Of a stretch of 64,000 bases of DNA, positions 45,442-55,784 are shown one piece after another (the first letter of the stretch is position 1; each line of letters opens with the position of its first letter). This stretch comes from Ignavibacteriales bacterium (GTDB lineage: Bacteria > Bacteroidota > Ignavibacteria > UBA10030 > SZUA-254), in contig JACRFD010000074.1 of the NCBI GenBank assembly GCA_016218025.1, forward strand, positions 62,001-126,000, in the 5' to 3' direction. Made by a program: the position numbers and the translations under genes. Below the pieces are notes generated by a model, which was not told the DNA's origin, did not search any database, and saw nothing but the letters and a program-made list of their open reading frames with translations.

Positions 45442-46022
45442 TATATTTGCCTCCTCAAAAACCAAATCGCAATAATCATCAAAACAACAAGTCCTGTTGC
45501 CTGAAAAGTTCTTCTTTCGGATTTTAATCCTTTCTTCCAATCTATAATCGGCTGAGGATGTGTAGCACCTGTATATTTTTTAAAAGCCGGAAAAAATCTT
45601 GGAACTGATTTGAAATATCTTGCATATTCATCAAGGAATTTTTTTGCAAGATGTTCCTCTTCCAGACTTACAATTAAAGTATACTGGAAGAAGAAATAAA
45701 TAAATCCGGCGAACGCCAGGGCAGGAACATTTGCCATCACACCGAATCCTGTATACATTAAAATATTACCGAGATACAATGGATTTCTTACATGGTTAAA
45801 CGGTCCGCTTGTGATTAAAATTGTAGCACCCACAGGTCCGGTTGTTCGTGTTTCGCTTCCGGCGTATGAAACACCCCAAAGTCTGATAAATTCACCAACC
45901 AAAACAAAAATCATTCCTGCTATAAAACTTAAAATAGTTGGGGTTGCAAGTAAAAGCAACGCTATTAAAAAAGGAATCGGAGAATAGCTCCGGTATTTAA
46001 ATAAAGTTTGTCTGAAATCCAT
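45441..46022 (-). CDS. Isoprenylcysteine/phospholipid methyltransferase-like membrane protein
   Basis: 193 residues with four or five hydrophobic segments. TSGPFNHVRNPLYLGNIL is the SAM-binding motif of the ICMT/PEMT family, and VSLEEEHLAKKFLDEYARYF is the family C-terminal signature. The substrate in bacteria is usually unknown. Its start overlaps the HAD gene stop by one base (TAATG) and its stop overlaps lpxB by one base, so all three are coupled. Confidence 0.85.
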   Translation of the reverse strand: MDFRQTLFKYRSYSPIPFLIALLLLATPTILSFIAGMIFVLVGEFIRLWGVSYAGSETRTTGPVGATILITSGPFNHVRNPLYLGNILMYTGFGVMANVPALAFAGFIYFFFQYTLIVSLEEEHLAKKFLDEYARYFKSVPRFFPAFKKYTGATHPQPIIDWKKGLKSERRTFQATGLVVLMIIAIWFLRRQI

Positions 46023-46762
46023 TATCCACCTAATAAGAGATCGCGAACTGCAAGTTGTGCCTGCCTTCGCTTTCGTAAACCAAAATTTTTCTTTGAACTT
46101 TTCTGAGTCAACAACGACTCTAATCTTATTTTCACTTCGGCAAACGACCTATATTCAAAGAACGAAATATTTTCTTGTTGACAATAAATTAGAAGTTCAT
46201 CTTTCGCAAAAACGACGTCGGCATACCGGACGGGGCACCGGTCGGAGAATCCTTCTCCTATGTAAACGATAATATCATCATCTGCCGATTTAGATAACAT
46301 AATATTTCTTTTACAGCACGCACAGCGATCGCATTCTTCGTCACGAAGCGGGAATGTCGGATTCAGGATTACTTCATCTGTGCCGTCATGCATAGTGAGA
46401 TCGAGATGATTTGAAAAGAAAGGGATGTTGTTCAACCCGAATCTTTTTAAAATCCTTTCAATGTAATAATCCATTCCGTCGCTTAGAATGAAGTGCGGTA
46501 TTCCTTCATCCCCACAATATTTATGGAATTCGATGAACGATACATCAATCTCTTGCTTATCAAGAAAATCATCTAAATCTTTTTTTATCGCTCCTGAGCT
46601 TGCTTCGGATTCAAGTTTAAAGCACTCAATTGCTGATATTTCCCCTGAACGGTACTGTTGAATAAAATTACGCGATGCTTCACCGCCAAATTCAATGAAC
46701 ATGGAATCACCGACATCTTTTTTTGTGATTGTACCATCGAAATCAATAAATATTTTTATCAT
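46022..46762 (-). CDS. MtnX-like HAD-superfamily phosphatase
   Basis: 246 residues. IKIFIDFDGTITKKDVGDSM carries the nucleophile and second Asp. HFILSDGMDYYIERILKRFG is motif II and VYIGEGFSDRCPV is motif III. A CDRCACCKR cluster lies in the cap region. Closest in style to MtnX/phosphoserine phosphatase-type HAD-IB enzymes. No methionine salvage genes are near, so the substrate is uncertain. First of a tightly overlapping set with lpxB. Confidence 0.82.
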   Translation of the reverse strand: MIKIFIDFDGTITKKDVGDSMFIEFGGEASRNFIQQYRSGEISAIECFKLESEASSGAIKKDLDDFLDKQEIDVSFIEFHKYCGDEGIPHFILSDGMDYYIERILKRFGLNNIPFFSNHLDLTMHDGTDEVILNPTFPLRDEECDRCACCKRNIMLSKSADDDIIVYIGEGFSDRCPVRYADVVFAKDELLIYCQQENISFFEYRSFAEVKIRLESLLTQKSSKKNFGLRKRRQAQLAVRDLLLGG

Positions 46763-46804
46763 TGAAATGTGTTTACCGTTTTATGCGAAAGCTCAAAACT
46801 GAAA

Positions 46805-49800
46805 TTAATTTGTTACCGTTGCCGATCGAACCCGGGCATCTTCGTTAAACCGTACAGTGACAATTTTTGATACACCTTCCTCTTCCATGGTAACTCCATA
46901 TAACGCCTGTGCAGATTCCATGGTTCTTTTATTATGAGTTACAACGATGAATTGCGTGTTGTTGGAAAACTTTTTGAGTATCCTTGCATATCTATCGATA
47001 TTAGAATCATCAAGAGGCGCATCTACTTCATCTAAAATGCAGAACGGACTCGGTTTCACTAAGTAGATTGCAAATAGCAGGGCGATTGCAGTTAACGTTT
47101 TCTCTCCGCCCGATAATAAATCGATTGATGTAGGTCTTTTACCGCGCGGCTTTGCAATTATTTCGATGTTTGCCTCGAGAGGATCCACATTTTCTTCTAA
47201 TTTTAAATCGCACTCATCACCCTCAAGAAATAATTCCTTAAATGTGGTTATGAAATTATTTCTTATGGCTCCGAATGTTTCAAGAAATTTTCTTTGAGCG
47301 GTATTGTTGATTTCTTCGATTGTAGTTAACAATGTCTTCTCAGCTTCAAGCAGGTCGTCCCGTTGTTGACTAAGGAAATTTAGTCGTTCGCTTTCGGTTG
47401 TGAACTCGTCGAATGCAGCAAAATTAATTGCACCCAGAATCTTGATTCTGTCTTTTAATATTTTAACTTCTTCCCTCAGGTGGGCAAAATCAACCCATTC
47501 ATCATCCGGATATTCTTTTATTTGAAGTGTTAATTCAAATTCTTCCTTCGCCCGGTTAATTAGATGCTCGATGTTCGACCGAATTTCAGAAATTTTCATC
47601 TCTAAATCATGCGCAGCCGAAACAGAATCATCGTGCAAACGGCGTTCATCTTTGATTTTCAGTTCAATTTTATGTATTTCACCACGAAGAGATGTGTATA
47701 TCTGTTCGATTTCATTTCTACGCTGCTGCAACTGCTCATACTCGTTCCGCAGCAGAGTAACTTGCGACTCCAGCGAAACGAATTCTATTTCAAGTCGTCC
47801 GATTTCGTTCTTCGCATGGTCTATTTCCGACTCGCGGCGTTCGATAGTCAGGTCAATATCTTTGCGTCGTTCTTCTGCACGCTCAATATCCCGTTCTAAA
47901 TTTCTAATTTCGCCGCGGAGAGTAACAACTTTAATCTCGAGATCATTAACTGTTTTTGCTTTTTCAGTCCAGATGCTTTCAGTCTGCTCCAGGTTCGACT
48001 GTGACGCAGTAAGAGTTGTTTCTTTTTCAGTTTTAATATTTTCTAAGATTAATAGTTGTTCCGATAAACCTCGGAGCTGATTTTCAAGTTTACCGATTTC
48101 TTGTTCAACCAAAGAAATTTCCTGTTGATTTCTTTCAAGTCCGTCATTAGCCCGCTTCTTCTCAAATTCGAACTGAGCAATCTTCATTTCAACCGCGGTC
48201 ATTTCTTTTTCAACAACCTTAACATTTTTGCGGTCATCATCTATGTGAATTGCGTTGAATTCCTGCTGAAGCGCATTATGATTTTCTTCAATTTTTTTCA
48301 GCTCATCTTGCAGTTCTTTTATCTCTTTTTGCAATTCTGTAATTTGAGTTTTTTTACCGATATAACCGGCTTCACCGGCTTTTTTACTTCCACCCCTTAT
48401 GAATCCTGAACTTGTTTGGAAATATCCATCTAAACTCAGTAACCTTTTCCCGGTTATATTTCGAAGCGACTCTCTTTGCGAGACAGAATTGTCAAATATT
48501 AAAACATCATCAAGTAAAAATTCTACAAGAGGCAGATATTTCTTCTCACAACCGACAACATCTAATGCGTTGAAGCAGCCATTGGGGAATTTTGTTTTAC
48601 CTCGTCGGATTTTTATCGGGAGTGAATCTAAACTTATAAAACTAGACTTACCCTTACCCTGTTTTTTTAGAGACTCGATCGCTTTGTATCCATCTTCAAT
48701 GCTTTCAACAACCAAGGCATGTGCAAAATCTCCCAGTGCGGTTTCAATTAATTCTCGATACTTTTCTTCAACCTGAACTACATCTCCAACCGTTACAAAA
48801 TTCTTCTTCTTCCATTCACCATCAGTTAAAAGGTAAAGGTTGCCGTCGGATGTTCCTTCAAAACCTTCGAGCATTCGTAGGAGAAAATCAATCTTAGATG
48901 TCTTTCTTTCAATCTCGTACGAGATGTCGCTGCCTTTTTTTCTTAAGGAATCGATTTCCCGTCGTAAATTTTCTTTCTTCTGCTGACGGGAGAACAATAC
49001 AACTTCTGCCTCGGCAAATTGCTTTCTTAAATCGCGGTCGCGTGTTGTATGTTCCTTTATCTGATCTTCAACGCGTAAAATATCGGCGTCGTACAATGTA
49101 CTTTCTTCCAGTGCCCGCTCAATTCTTCCTTTCAAATTATCTATTCGGGTCTTTGATCTCTCTGTTTCACCTCTTTTCTCAACAACCTCATGCGCAGTTT
49201 TCAAAATTTCATCTTTTAACATTTCAACTTCAGACTGCTGCCGGGTGTACTCTTTTGTTAAATCGGTATAAAGCTTTTTTTCATTTTCAAATATCGATTC
49301 GAAGGAGGAAAGATTACGATCCTGTTCAACTTTACGCTCGTTGAAACTTACTCTTTCTATTGCCAACGCCTCTTGCTGTTGGAATAAATCTAGTTTTTCT
49401 TTTTGATAACGGTTTATATTCACTTCAAGTGAATTCCGCCGCTCCTGTGTTACCAGCATTTTTTCTTCAATGCTGTGCACCTCGGCAAACTTTGCGGAAG
49501 CTGATTTTTGGGCTGTATTAAGATCTTTCTCGCGTCCTGTTAGTTCAGCCTGCAGAACATCCACACGATCTTCCTCAGCTTTCAACGCCTCGTCTATTTT
49601 GCTTTTATCTATCGAGGCGATTTTAAATTTTTCTTCAAGCGGCTGAAGTTTATTGTGAAGATGGGAATACTCCCGCTCAAGCAGATCTATTTCTAAAGCC
49701 TTTAATCTCCCAGTAACTTCGTTATATTGTTCAGCTTTCTTTGCCTGCCGCTCCAGTGAATTAACTGTTTTCTGAACTTCCTTGACTATGTCATTCACTC

Positions 49801-50368
49801 TTGCCAAGTCCTGCTGAACATCTCCCAATCTTCGCATTGCGGCTTTCCGGCGGACTTTATATTTGGTTACACCGGCAGCTTCTTCAAATAATTTTCGTCG
49901 TTCATCAGTTTTGTCGGACAGGATCGTTTCAACCATCTTCAACTCGATGACCGAATAGGCATCGCTCCCCATCCCTGTATCCATAAACAAATCGACAATA
50001 TCTTTCAAACGACATGGAACTTTATTTAGCAGGTATTCGCTTTCACCCGATCTGAAGACACGCCGGGTTATGGTAACCTCGGAATAATCTGTTGGCAGAA
50101 TACCCTTTGTATTTTCAATTGTTAAAGAAACTTCAGCGAGGCCGAGCGGCTTCCGGGTTTTTGTTCCGTTAAAAATAACATCTTCCATCTTATCGCTTCG
50201 CAGCGTACTGTAACGTTGTTCACCAAGAGCCCAGCGTATTGCATCTACGATATTTGTTTTTCCGCAACCGTTGGGACCGACAATGGCCGTAACACCAACG
50301 TCAAAATTCACATTTATTCTCTGGGCAAACGATTTAAATCCGATCACTTCAATCTTCGATAAATACAT
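46805..50368 (-). CDS. smc: Chromosome segregation protein SMC
   Basis: 1187 residues. The N-terminal Walker A reads AIVGPNGCGKTNIVDAIRWA. Two long coiled coils follow (about 165-500 and 680-1000) with a hinge at about 510-660. The C-terminal head has LLSGGEKTLTAIALLFAIYL and the Walker B FCILDEVDAPLDD. It works with ScpA/ScpB to compact DNA. It starts 4 bases after the stop of the GH2-like gene, an unexpected partner. Confidence 0.97.
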   Translation of the reverse strand: MYLSKIEVIGFKSFAQRINVNFDVGVTAIVGPNGCGKTNIVDAIRWALGEQRYSTLRSDKMEDVIFNGTKTRKPLGLAEVSLTIENTKGILPTDYSEVTITRRVFRSGESEYLLNKVPCRLKDIVDLFMDTGMGSDAYSVIELKMVETILSDKTDERRKLFEEAAGVTKYKVRRKAAMRRLGDVQQDLARVNDIVKEVQKTVNSLERQAKKAEQYNEVTGRLKALEIDLLEREYSHLHNKLQPLEEKFKIASIDKSKIDEALKAEEDRVDVLQAELTGREKDLNTAQKSASAKFAEVHSIEEKMLVTQERRNSLEVNINRYQKEKLDLFQQQEALAIERVSFNERKVEQDRNLSSFESIFENEKKLYTDLTKEYTRQQSEVEMLKDEILKTAHEVVEKRGETERSKTRIDNLKGRIERALEESTLYDADILRVEDQIKEHTTRDRDLRKQFAEAEVVLFSRQQKKENLRREIDSLRKKGSDISYEIERKTSKIDFLLRMLEGFEGTSDGNLYLLTDGEWKKKNFVTVGDVVQVEEKYRELIETALGDFAHALVVESIEDGYKAIESLKKQGKGKSSFISLDSLPIKIRRGKTKFPNGCFNALDVVGCEKKYLPLVEFLLDDVLIFDNSVSQRESLRNITGKRLLSLDGYFQTSSGFIRGGSKKAGEAGYIGKKTQITELQKEIKELQDELKKIEENHNALQQEFNAIHIDDDRKNVKVVEKEMTAVEMKIAQFEFEKKRANDGLERNQQEISLVEQEIGKLENQLRGLSEQLLILENIKTEKETTLTASQSNLEQTESIWTEKAKTVNDLEIKVVTLRGEIRNLERDIERAEERRKDIDLTIERRESEIDHAKNEIGRLEIEFVSLESQVTLLRNEYEQLQQRRNEIEQIYTSLRGEIHKIELKIKDERRLHDDSVSAAHDLEMKISEIRSNIEHLINRAKEEFELTLQIKEYPDDEWVDFAHLREEVKILKDRIKILGAINFAAFDEFTTESERLNFLSQQRDDLLEAEKTLLTTIEEINNTAQRKFLETFGAIRNNFITTFKELFLEGDECDLKLEENVDPLEANIEIIAKPRGKRPTSIDLLSGGEKTLTAIALLFAIYLVKPSPFCILDEVDAPLDDSNIDRYARILKKFSNNTQFIVVTHNKRTMESAQALYGVTMEEEGVSKIVTVRFNEDARVRSATVTN

Positions 50369-50372
50369 TTCT

Positions 50373-52952
50373 TTACCTCATTGTTTCATAAAGATATTTA
50401 AGATAAAGTGATGTCGATTGAGTGTAATCAAGATAACCGTAGACCACAACGCAAATCAATAAAACAAGAAATATTCCTATCGTGTAAACTTTTCCTGGAT
50501 ACACATCATAGATAATAGATATACCCTTCAATAAGCGGATCGAAACCCATAATGTAATTATTCCCAGAATAATAAATACGGGAAGTATATAAAACTCAGT
50601 CTCCATTAAACGGAAAAGTATCATCCCGATTGGTATTAAAATGATATATGGAAGCGTTGACCATATAGAGACAGAAAAAGCATGATAAAACATTACCCGT
50701 GTTTTAATAAGCATTGAAAATAATTTAATCACAAATGCAATTAAAACCAGTTTTAGAATAATGATTCCAGAGAAAATTAAAATAAATTTAGCAGGATTCC
50801 ATATCAGGAGAATTGCAGATTCCTTCAAACCATCAGGCAGAAATTGGCTCAACAGATTATCGAACAATATATTTGAGCGGTAATGAGTTACTATACTCGA
50901 TAAAACCGTAGCACATGTAATTGAGATTACAATTAAAATAATGAATGAATGGAAATTACTAATTATCCGCTGATCACGTACATCAGCAAAGAAATTATAC
51001 GTTCTGAAGAGCGATCTGTTAATTCCATCTCTGAACCTGCGGTTTGCATTATACATAAATGCAAAAAGTATCAGCATCAAGAATCCGGAAATTACATAGA
51101 TTATCGGCGTATTGGATGAATAATTCCCGACAGGCAATGCTTGCACTTTTTCGTCGTTAAATAATGCTCTTACAACATCAAACACCGGACGCTTCTCCCT
51201 ATCGAAACCCACAACACCCATTGAAACCAGATACGGATCGGCTGCACGCGTTACAAGTGATGGACGATCGGTTCTCCAATCACTGTACGACCACAGAACA
51301 CTTCCGGCAATTTTAACTTCTTTCATCATATTGAAGAATAACATTGCATAACGTGCCTGAGCTTCTAATGAATTAAGGTCACTGTAACCGTTATGATTAC
51401 CGGGTTCAACATCAACACCATATCTTGAAACAATAACGGGCTTTTGAGGATATTGAGAAACGCATGAAGCTAAAGATTGCTTGAATTGTTTCGGCTCAAC
51501 ACCGTAACTGTTTACTGCAATCATATCTACATATTCAAAACAGGCGTTGTTCGTAGATTGAGAAGCAAAGTATACATTTCGTTTATCAAGGGATTTAATA
51601 ACATTTCGCAGTCCATTTATAAACTCGCAGGCGAGTGAGGATGTAGTTTGAATTTCATTTCCTATGCCCCATCCCAAGACGGAAACATGCTTCCGGTCTC
51701 TTTGCACCATTTCCTTAACATAGTTTGTAGCGGTTTCCTGAAAATAATCTTTCGATAAAATTTCTAGGGGGACATGATCATTAGGAATTTCTTCCATAAC
51801 TAAAATACCATACCGGTCGCACAAATTAAGCATGTACGGATGCGGCGGGTATAAAAACCGTACCAAATTTGTTCCGAGCGTTTTCATGGAGGCTACGTCC
51901 CGTTCCATCGCCTCATATGTCATCGATGAACCGAATGTTGTATGATCCTCGTGCCACGAAATACCGCGCAACTGTGTTTGCTTATCGTTGATGCTAAGCT
52001 TGCCATCTTTCCACTGAATATCCCTAACACCGTAATCAAAACTATATTCATCTATAATTTTAATCTCTTTTCCCATCATATTTACAATCTGACATTTAAG
52101 ATTATACAGATCAGGAGTATCGGGTGACCACAATTTTGGTGCAGCAATTTGAACTTCCGGATTGATGTAGATTGTTTTATTCACCTTCGGCGTAATAGGA
52201 TACAAACCACTTCTGCCTGCAAGCTCACCTGTAAGCTTGTCGAAAATTTCAATCTGGCAGGCAAGAAGATTTCCAGATTCTGATTTCATTCCCGACCATC
52301 GATCGGCAATTTCGAGTTTAACAGAAAACTTTGCTGATTTTAAATCGGACGCGCAAGATGATAAGGCAACTGCATCTTCGATGAATAATTTTGGAACAGC
52401 AAGTATATAAATATCGCGGAATATTCCACCGTATGTTTTCCATCCACCGATCTGCTGTTTCAACGGCAAGGTAGTTCGGGGATTAAGTTCATTGTTCACC
52501 ATTATAGAAATCGTGTTATCACTACCCACCTGAAGAGTATTGTTCGGTATCGGGAGAACAAACGAACTGTACCCGCCAATATGTCTTCCTACGAAATTAC
52601 CATTAATAGTTATTTCACTTTGATAATTGATACCGTAAGCAACAAGAAGAAAAGTATATTGATCTAAATATTCTGCCTTAACATCGAACGACCGTTGAAA
52701 ATTCAACTTCCCGGAGAAATCATAGCAACTCGGTACATTTACCTTAGACCAATTCTTGTTGTCGGAGCTATAATCCCAAGAACCCGAAAGATCAATTTTA
52801 ATTCTAAAAGGAGAATCAGGATATAATGCGGCATCCGGCCCTGTTTTGGTTTGTTTTCCATTTACGTAAAAATTTATTTCAGGGAAGGTAAGGGCATTTT
52901 GCAGATACCCACCGAGCGTGAGAAAAACAAGAAGGAGCGTAATCTTCTTAAT
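50373..52952 (-). CDS. GH2-like protein fused to a multi-pass membrane domain, nucleophile lost
   Basis: 859 residues if read from an ATT at 52952. The earliest ATG (52706) would remove the signal peptide and half of the sugar-binding domain. ATT is followed by KKITLLLVFLTLGG, a clean signal sequence, and AGGAG lies 4 bases before it. Order: GH2 jelly-roll (about 30-185), Ig-like domain, TIM barrel (about 300-560), then from about 615 six or seven membrane spans resembling YIP1-type domains. The acid/base Glu is in LGWGIGNEIQ (about 433). The nucleophile motif, normally TEYGVD, reads SRYGVD with Arg at about 510, so classical hydrolysis is not expected. It may bind glycans. Confidence 0.75.
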   Translation of the reverse strand: MKKITLLLVFLTLGGYLQNALTFPEINFYVNGKQTKTGPDAALYPDSPFRIKIDLSGSWDYSSDNKNWSKVNVPSCYDFSGKLNFQRSFDVKAEYLDQYTFLLVAYGINYQSEITINGNFVGRHIGGYSSFVLPIPNNTLQVGSDNTISIMVNNELNPRTTLPLKQQIGGWKTYGGIFRDIYILAVPKLFIEDAVALSSCASDLKSAKFSVKLEIADRWSGMKSESGNLLACQIEIFDKLTGELAGRSGLYPITPKVNKTIYINPEVQIAAPKLWSPDTPDLYNLKCQIVNMMGKEIKIIDEYSFDYGVRDIQWKDGKLSINDKQTQLRGISWHEDHTTFGSSMTYEAMERDVASMKTLGTNLVRFLYPPHPYMLNLCDRYGILVMEEIPNDHVPLEILSKDYFQETATNYVKEMVQRDRKHVSVLGWGIGNEIQTTSSLACEFINGLRNVIKSLDKRNVYFASQSTNNACFEYVDMIAVNSYGVEPKQFKQSLASCVSQYPQKPVIVSRYGVDVEPGNHNGYSDLNSLEAQARYAMLFFNMMKEVKIAGSVLWSYSDWRTDRPSLVTRAADPYLVSMGVVGFDREKRPVFDVVRALFNDEKVQALPVGNYSSNTPIIYVISGFLMLILFAFMYNANRRFRDGINRSLFRTYNFFADVRDQRIISNFHSFIILIVISITCATVLSSIVTHYRSNILFDNLLSQFLPDGLKESAILLIWNPAKFILIFSGIIILKLVLIAFVIKLFSMLIKTRVMFYHAFSVSIWSTLPYIILIPIGMILFRLMETEFYILPVFIILGIITLWVSIRLLKGISIIYDVYPGKVYTIGIFLVLLICVVVYGYLDYTQSTSLYLKYLYETMR

Positions 52953-53194
52953 GGTGCTCCTGAAATCTATATTTTCTTTTGATGATGTAGTTATGGGTTT
53001 CTCGCCCGTCTGTGAATGAAGATATTACTTTCTTCTATGATATTATTAGAAAGTATCGAAAACATTAATAAATAGATGTTTCTGATCAAAAAATCCATTC
53101 AAATATAATAAAAAATGAAGGCGAAAGCAATGAATTTCTTTGAATATTGCTGATTTTTAAAAGATTTTTAATTATTTCGATCAATCAATCCGAT

Positions 53195-53968
53195 TCAATG
53201 AGTTGGTGATTCAACCCCCGCTTGGATAATTGTAACAAACGCATCTGATTTTAAACTAGCTCCCCCAATCAGACCCCCATCTATATCAGATTGTGAAAGC
53301 AATGATGCAGCATTTTCGGCATTCATACTTCCGCCATATTGTATCAAAATTTTTTCGGCGAGAGCCCACGAATATAATTGCCCGATTAATTTCCTGATTA
53401 GTTTGTGAACTTGATTAGCTTGTTCGGGTGTTGCATTTTTGCCTGTTCCGATTGCCCAAACAGGTTCGTATGCAATAATGATTTTCTCAACTTCTGATGA
53501 TGATAATTCTCGTAAAACACCTTTTATTTGTGTTGTGATGATCTTATCTGTAACTCCTGCCTCGCGCTCTTCCAGCGTCTCACCTATACACACAATAGGT
53601 GTAAGTCCTGCGCTTAATGCTTTTTTTACTTTTGAATTTATTAGATCATCCGTTTCTTTAAAATACTGTCGTCTTTCAGAATGGCCAAGGATAACGTATT
53701 GACACCCGATAGCAGTCAGCATTGTCACCGAGATTTCGCCGGTATAAGCTCCATCATCATATTGCGACATGTTTTGCGCACCAAGTTTTATCGGAAAATC
53801 TTTGATCAGCGATTTCGCCACAACTAAAGATGTATATGGCGGACAGATTATAACATCCACTTGATTTTTGAAATCCTTCATCCGATCCATTAATTCTACA
53901 ATCAGGTTTGCCGTTTCATGAATATCTTTGTTCATTTTCCAGTTACCTGCAATCACTTTACGTCGCAT
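53195..53968 (-). CDS. tpiA: Triosephosphate isomerase
   Basis: 257 residues. RRKVIAGNWKMNKDIHE holds the active Lys, YVILGHSERRQYF the His, and AYEPVWAIGTGKNATPEQA the catalytic Glu and loop 6. It interconverts the triose phosphates of glycolysis. It stands alone, with gaps on both sides. Confidence 0.97.
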   Translation of the reverse strand: MRRKVIAGNWKMNKDIHETANLIVELMDRMKDFKNQVDVIICPPYTSLVVAKSLIKDFPIKLGAQNMSQYDDGAYTGEISVTMLTAIGCQYVILGHSERRQYFKETDDLINSKVKKALSAGLTPIVCIGETLEEREAGVTDKIITTQIKGVLRELSSSEVEKIIIAYEPVWAIGTGKNATPEQANQVHKLIRKLIGQLYSWALAEKILIQYGGSMNAENAASLLSQSDIDGGLIGGASLKSDAFVTIIQAGVESPTH

Positions 53969-54019
53969 AATAATCCTTTGCTATTTTGAAGACTTAGACA
54001 AGTAAAAATATATTTTTCT

Positions 54020-54550
54020 TTATCGGCTGAACAGACTCTTGATACTTTCAATCTGTTTCAAATGATTCATATCGTGACCTGCGTAAAGCAACAACATTTT
54101 CTCGATTGTTTCTTTACCACGTTCCGAATGCATACCGAAACGCTTCCATTCCTTAGAAGATAGAGACTTCAACAACTCTACGTTTTCTTTTCGAATAGCA
54201 GTAAACAATGCAAGTTTTTTCTTGCAATCTGCTTTTTCATAATGAAGATTCTTCGACCATTTATTTTGGTTGTAGAATTCTATTTTCGATCCCGGTTCAG
54301 AAATCACTTTTCTGAAACGATAGCTCAAGACTATCTCACCATCCGTCAGATGAGCTACAATTTGTGCTATCGACCACTTATCTTTCTTCGGAGATTTTTG
54401 CAATTGATTTTTTGCCAAGCCACGAATAGCTTTTGCGATTTCCTTCGGAGTTGATTCGAATACCTGCAATGGCGTTTTATCAACCACATAAAGAGTTAAC
54501 TGTTTTGCGTATGGATTATTCTTAAGCGATGCCTTATTGATCTTTCTCAT
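54020..54550 (-). CDS. DinB-family metal-binding protein
   Basis: 176 residues from the ATG at 54550, chosen because AAGGA lies about 9 bases upstream. WSIAQIVAHLTDGEIVLSYR and LLLYAGHDMNHLKQIESI are helices 2 and 4 of the DinB four-helix bundle with the His residues that hold a metal. The fold is used by thiol transferases such as bacillithiol S-transferase and by damage-induced proteins. Substrate unknown. It lies downstream of sucC on the same strand. Confidence 0.85.
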   Translation of the reverse strand: MRKINKASLKNNPYAKQLTLYVVDKTPLQVFESTPKEIAKAIRGLAKNQLQKSPKKDKWSIAQIVAHLTDGEIVLSYRFRKVISEPGSKIEFYNQNKWSKNLHYEKADCKKKLALFTAIRKENVELLKSLSSKEWKRFGMHSERGKETIEKMLLLYAGHDMNHLKQIESIKSLFSR

Positions 54551-54585
54551 TTTTAATTTTTCCTTTTTAATTTTTACCGAAGGTA

Positions 54586-55752
54586 TCACTTCGTGAGAAT
54601 TGCTTGTGTAACTTTTTTCGCAGCATCTTCAAAGCTTGAAGCGACCGCAAAGTTCAAACCGGAATTAGCAAGTATTTCTCTTGCTTCTATGGCATTTGTG
54701 CCATCAAGGCGAACAACGACCGGTAAAGTAATATTCACTTGCTTCGCCGCTTCAATAACACCATTCGCCACACGGTCACAGCGTACAATTCCGCCGAATA
54801 TATTTATGAGAACTGCTTTAACGTTTTTATCTGAAAGAATAATTTTGAATCCGTTAGAAACCGTTTCAACATTTGCGCCGCCGCCGACATCTAGGAAGTT
54901 TGCCGGCTCGCCGCCTGCTAATTTAATGATATCCATCGTTGCCATCGCAAGTCCGGCACCGTTAACCATACATCCAACATTGCCATCGAGTTTAATGTAA
55001 TTCAGATTGTATTTCGACGCTTCAATTTCCAACGGTTCTTCTTCATCAAGATCACGCATCGCAAGAATATCGGTATGACGGAAAAGAGCATTATCATCGA
55101 AATTCATTTTCGCATCTAACGCTAACACGTTTCCATCGGTGGTAATGACTAACGGATTTATTTCTGCTAATGATGCATCCGTTTCCTCATAAACCCGATA
55201 AAGTGACATCAGGAATTTAACTGCATTTTTTAACACATCACCAGATAATCCCAACCCGAATGCCAACTTACGCGCCTGAAAATCTTTGAAACCGATAGAT
55301 GGACTGACTGTCTCCTTCAATATTTTTTCAGGCATTTCTGCCGCAACTTTTTCTATTTCCACGCCACCTTCGGTTGATGCCATCACGACGTTTTGTGACT
55401 TTGCACGATCAAGCGTAATTCCAACATACAGTTCTTTTGCAATCGAAATCCCTTGCTCGATAAGAAGTCGTTTTACAATTTTCCCATCCGGTCCGGTTTG
55501 ATGTGTAATCAACCGCATTCCTAATATTTGTGATGCGAGCTGGCGAACCTCATCCAAACTTTTGGCAATTTTCACTCCACCGCCTTTGCCACGACCACCG
55601 GCGTGGATTTGCGCTTTCACAACCCACACGTTTCCGCCAATACTTTGAGCAACTTTCACTGCCTCATCGACAGAGAAAGCAACTCCGCCTTGTGGGACAG
55701 CCACACCAAATTTCTTTAATATTTCTTTTCCTTGATATTCGTGTATTTTCAT
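54586..55752 (-). CDS. sucC: Succinate-CoA ligase, beta subunit
   Basis: 388 residues. [17 protein letters not shown] starts the ATP-grasp domain. [17 protein letters not shown] is the nucleotide loop, and [15 protein letters not shown] is the C-terminal CoA-ligase signature. It forms succinyl-CoA or makes ATP from it in the TCA cycle. The alpha subunit gene is not adjacent. Its first 16 codons and leader (55704-55763) are repeated exactly at 57487-57546, on the far side of a nuclease/TA cassette. Confidence 0.96.
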   Translation of the reverse strand: MKIHEYQGKEILKKFGVAVPQGGVAFSVDEAVKVAQSIGGNVWVVKAQIHAGGRGKGGGVKIAKSLDEVRQLASQILGMRLITHQTGPDGKIVKRLLIEQGISIAKELYVGITLDRAKSQNVVMASTEGGVEIEKVAAEMPEKILKETVSPSIGFKDFQARKLAFGLGLSGDVLKNAVKFLMSLYRVYEETDASLAEINPLVITTDGNVLALDAKMNFDDNALFRHTDILAMRDLDEEEPLEIEASKYNLNYIKLDGNVGCMVNGAGLAMATMDIIKLAGGEPANFLDVGGGANVETVSNGFKIILSDKNVKAVLINIFGGIVRCDRVANGVIEAAKQVNITLPVVVRLDGTNAIEAREILANSGLNFAVASSFEDAAKKVTQAILTK

Positions 55753-55763
55753 TCTTTACTCCG
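55704..55763 (-). repeat. 60-bp direct repeat, copy inside intact sucC
   Basis: Covers the sucC leader with GGAG and the first 16 codons (minus strand). It is identical over 60 bases to 57487-57546. Confidence 0.95.
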
Positions 55764-55784
55764 TTAATTCTGTTTTATTCACAA

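Noticed and set aside
45442..45540. Longer LpxB start
   Set aside because: It overlaps the upstream methyltransferase by about 100 bases; the GTG at 45441 has a strong GAGGAGG site and family sequence begins there.
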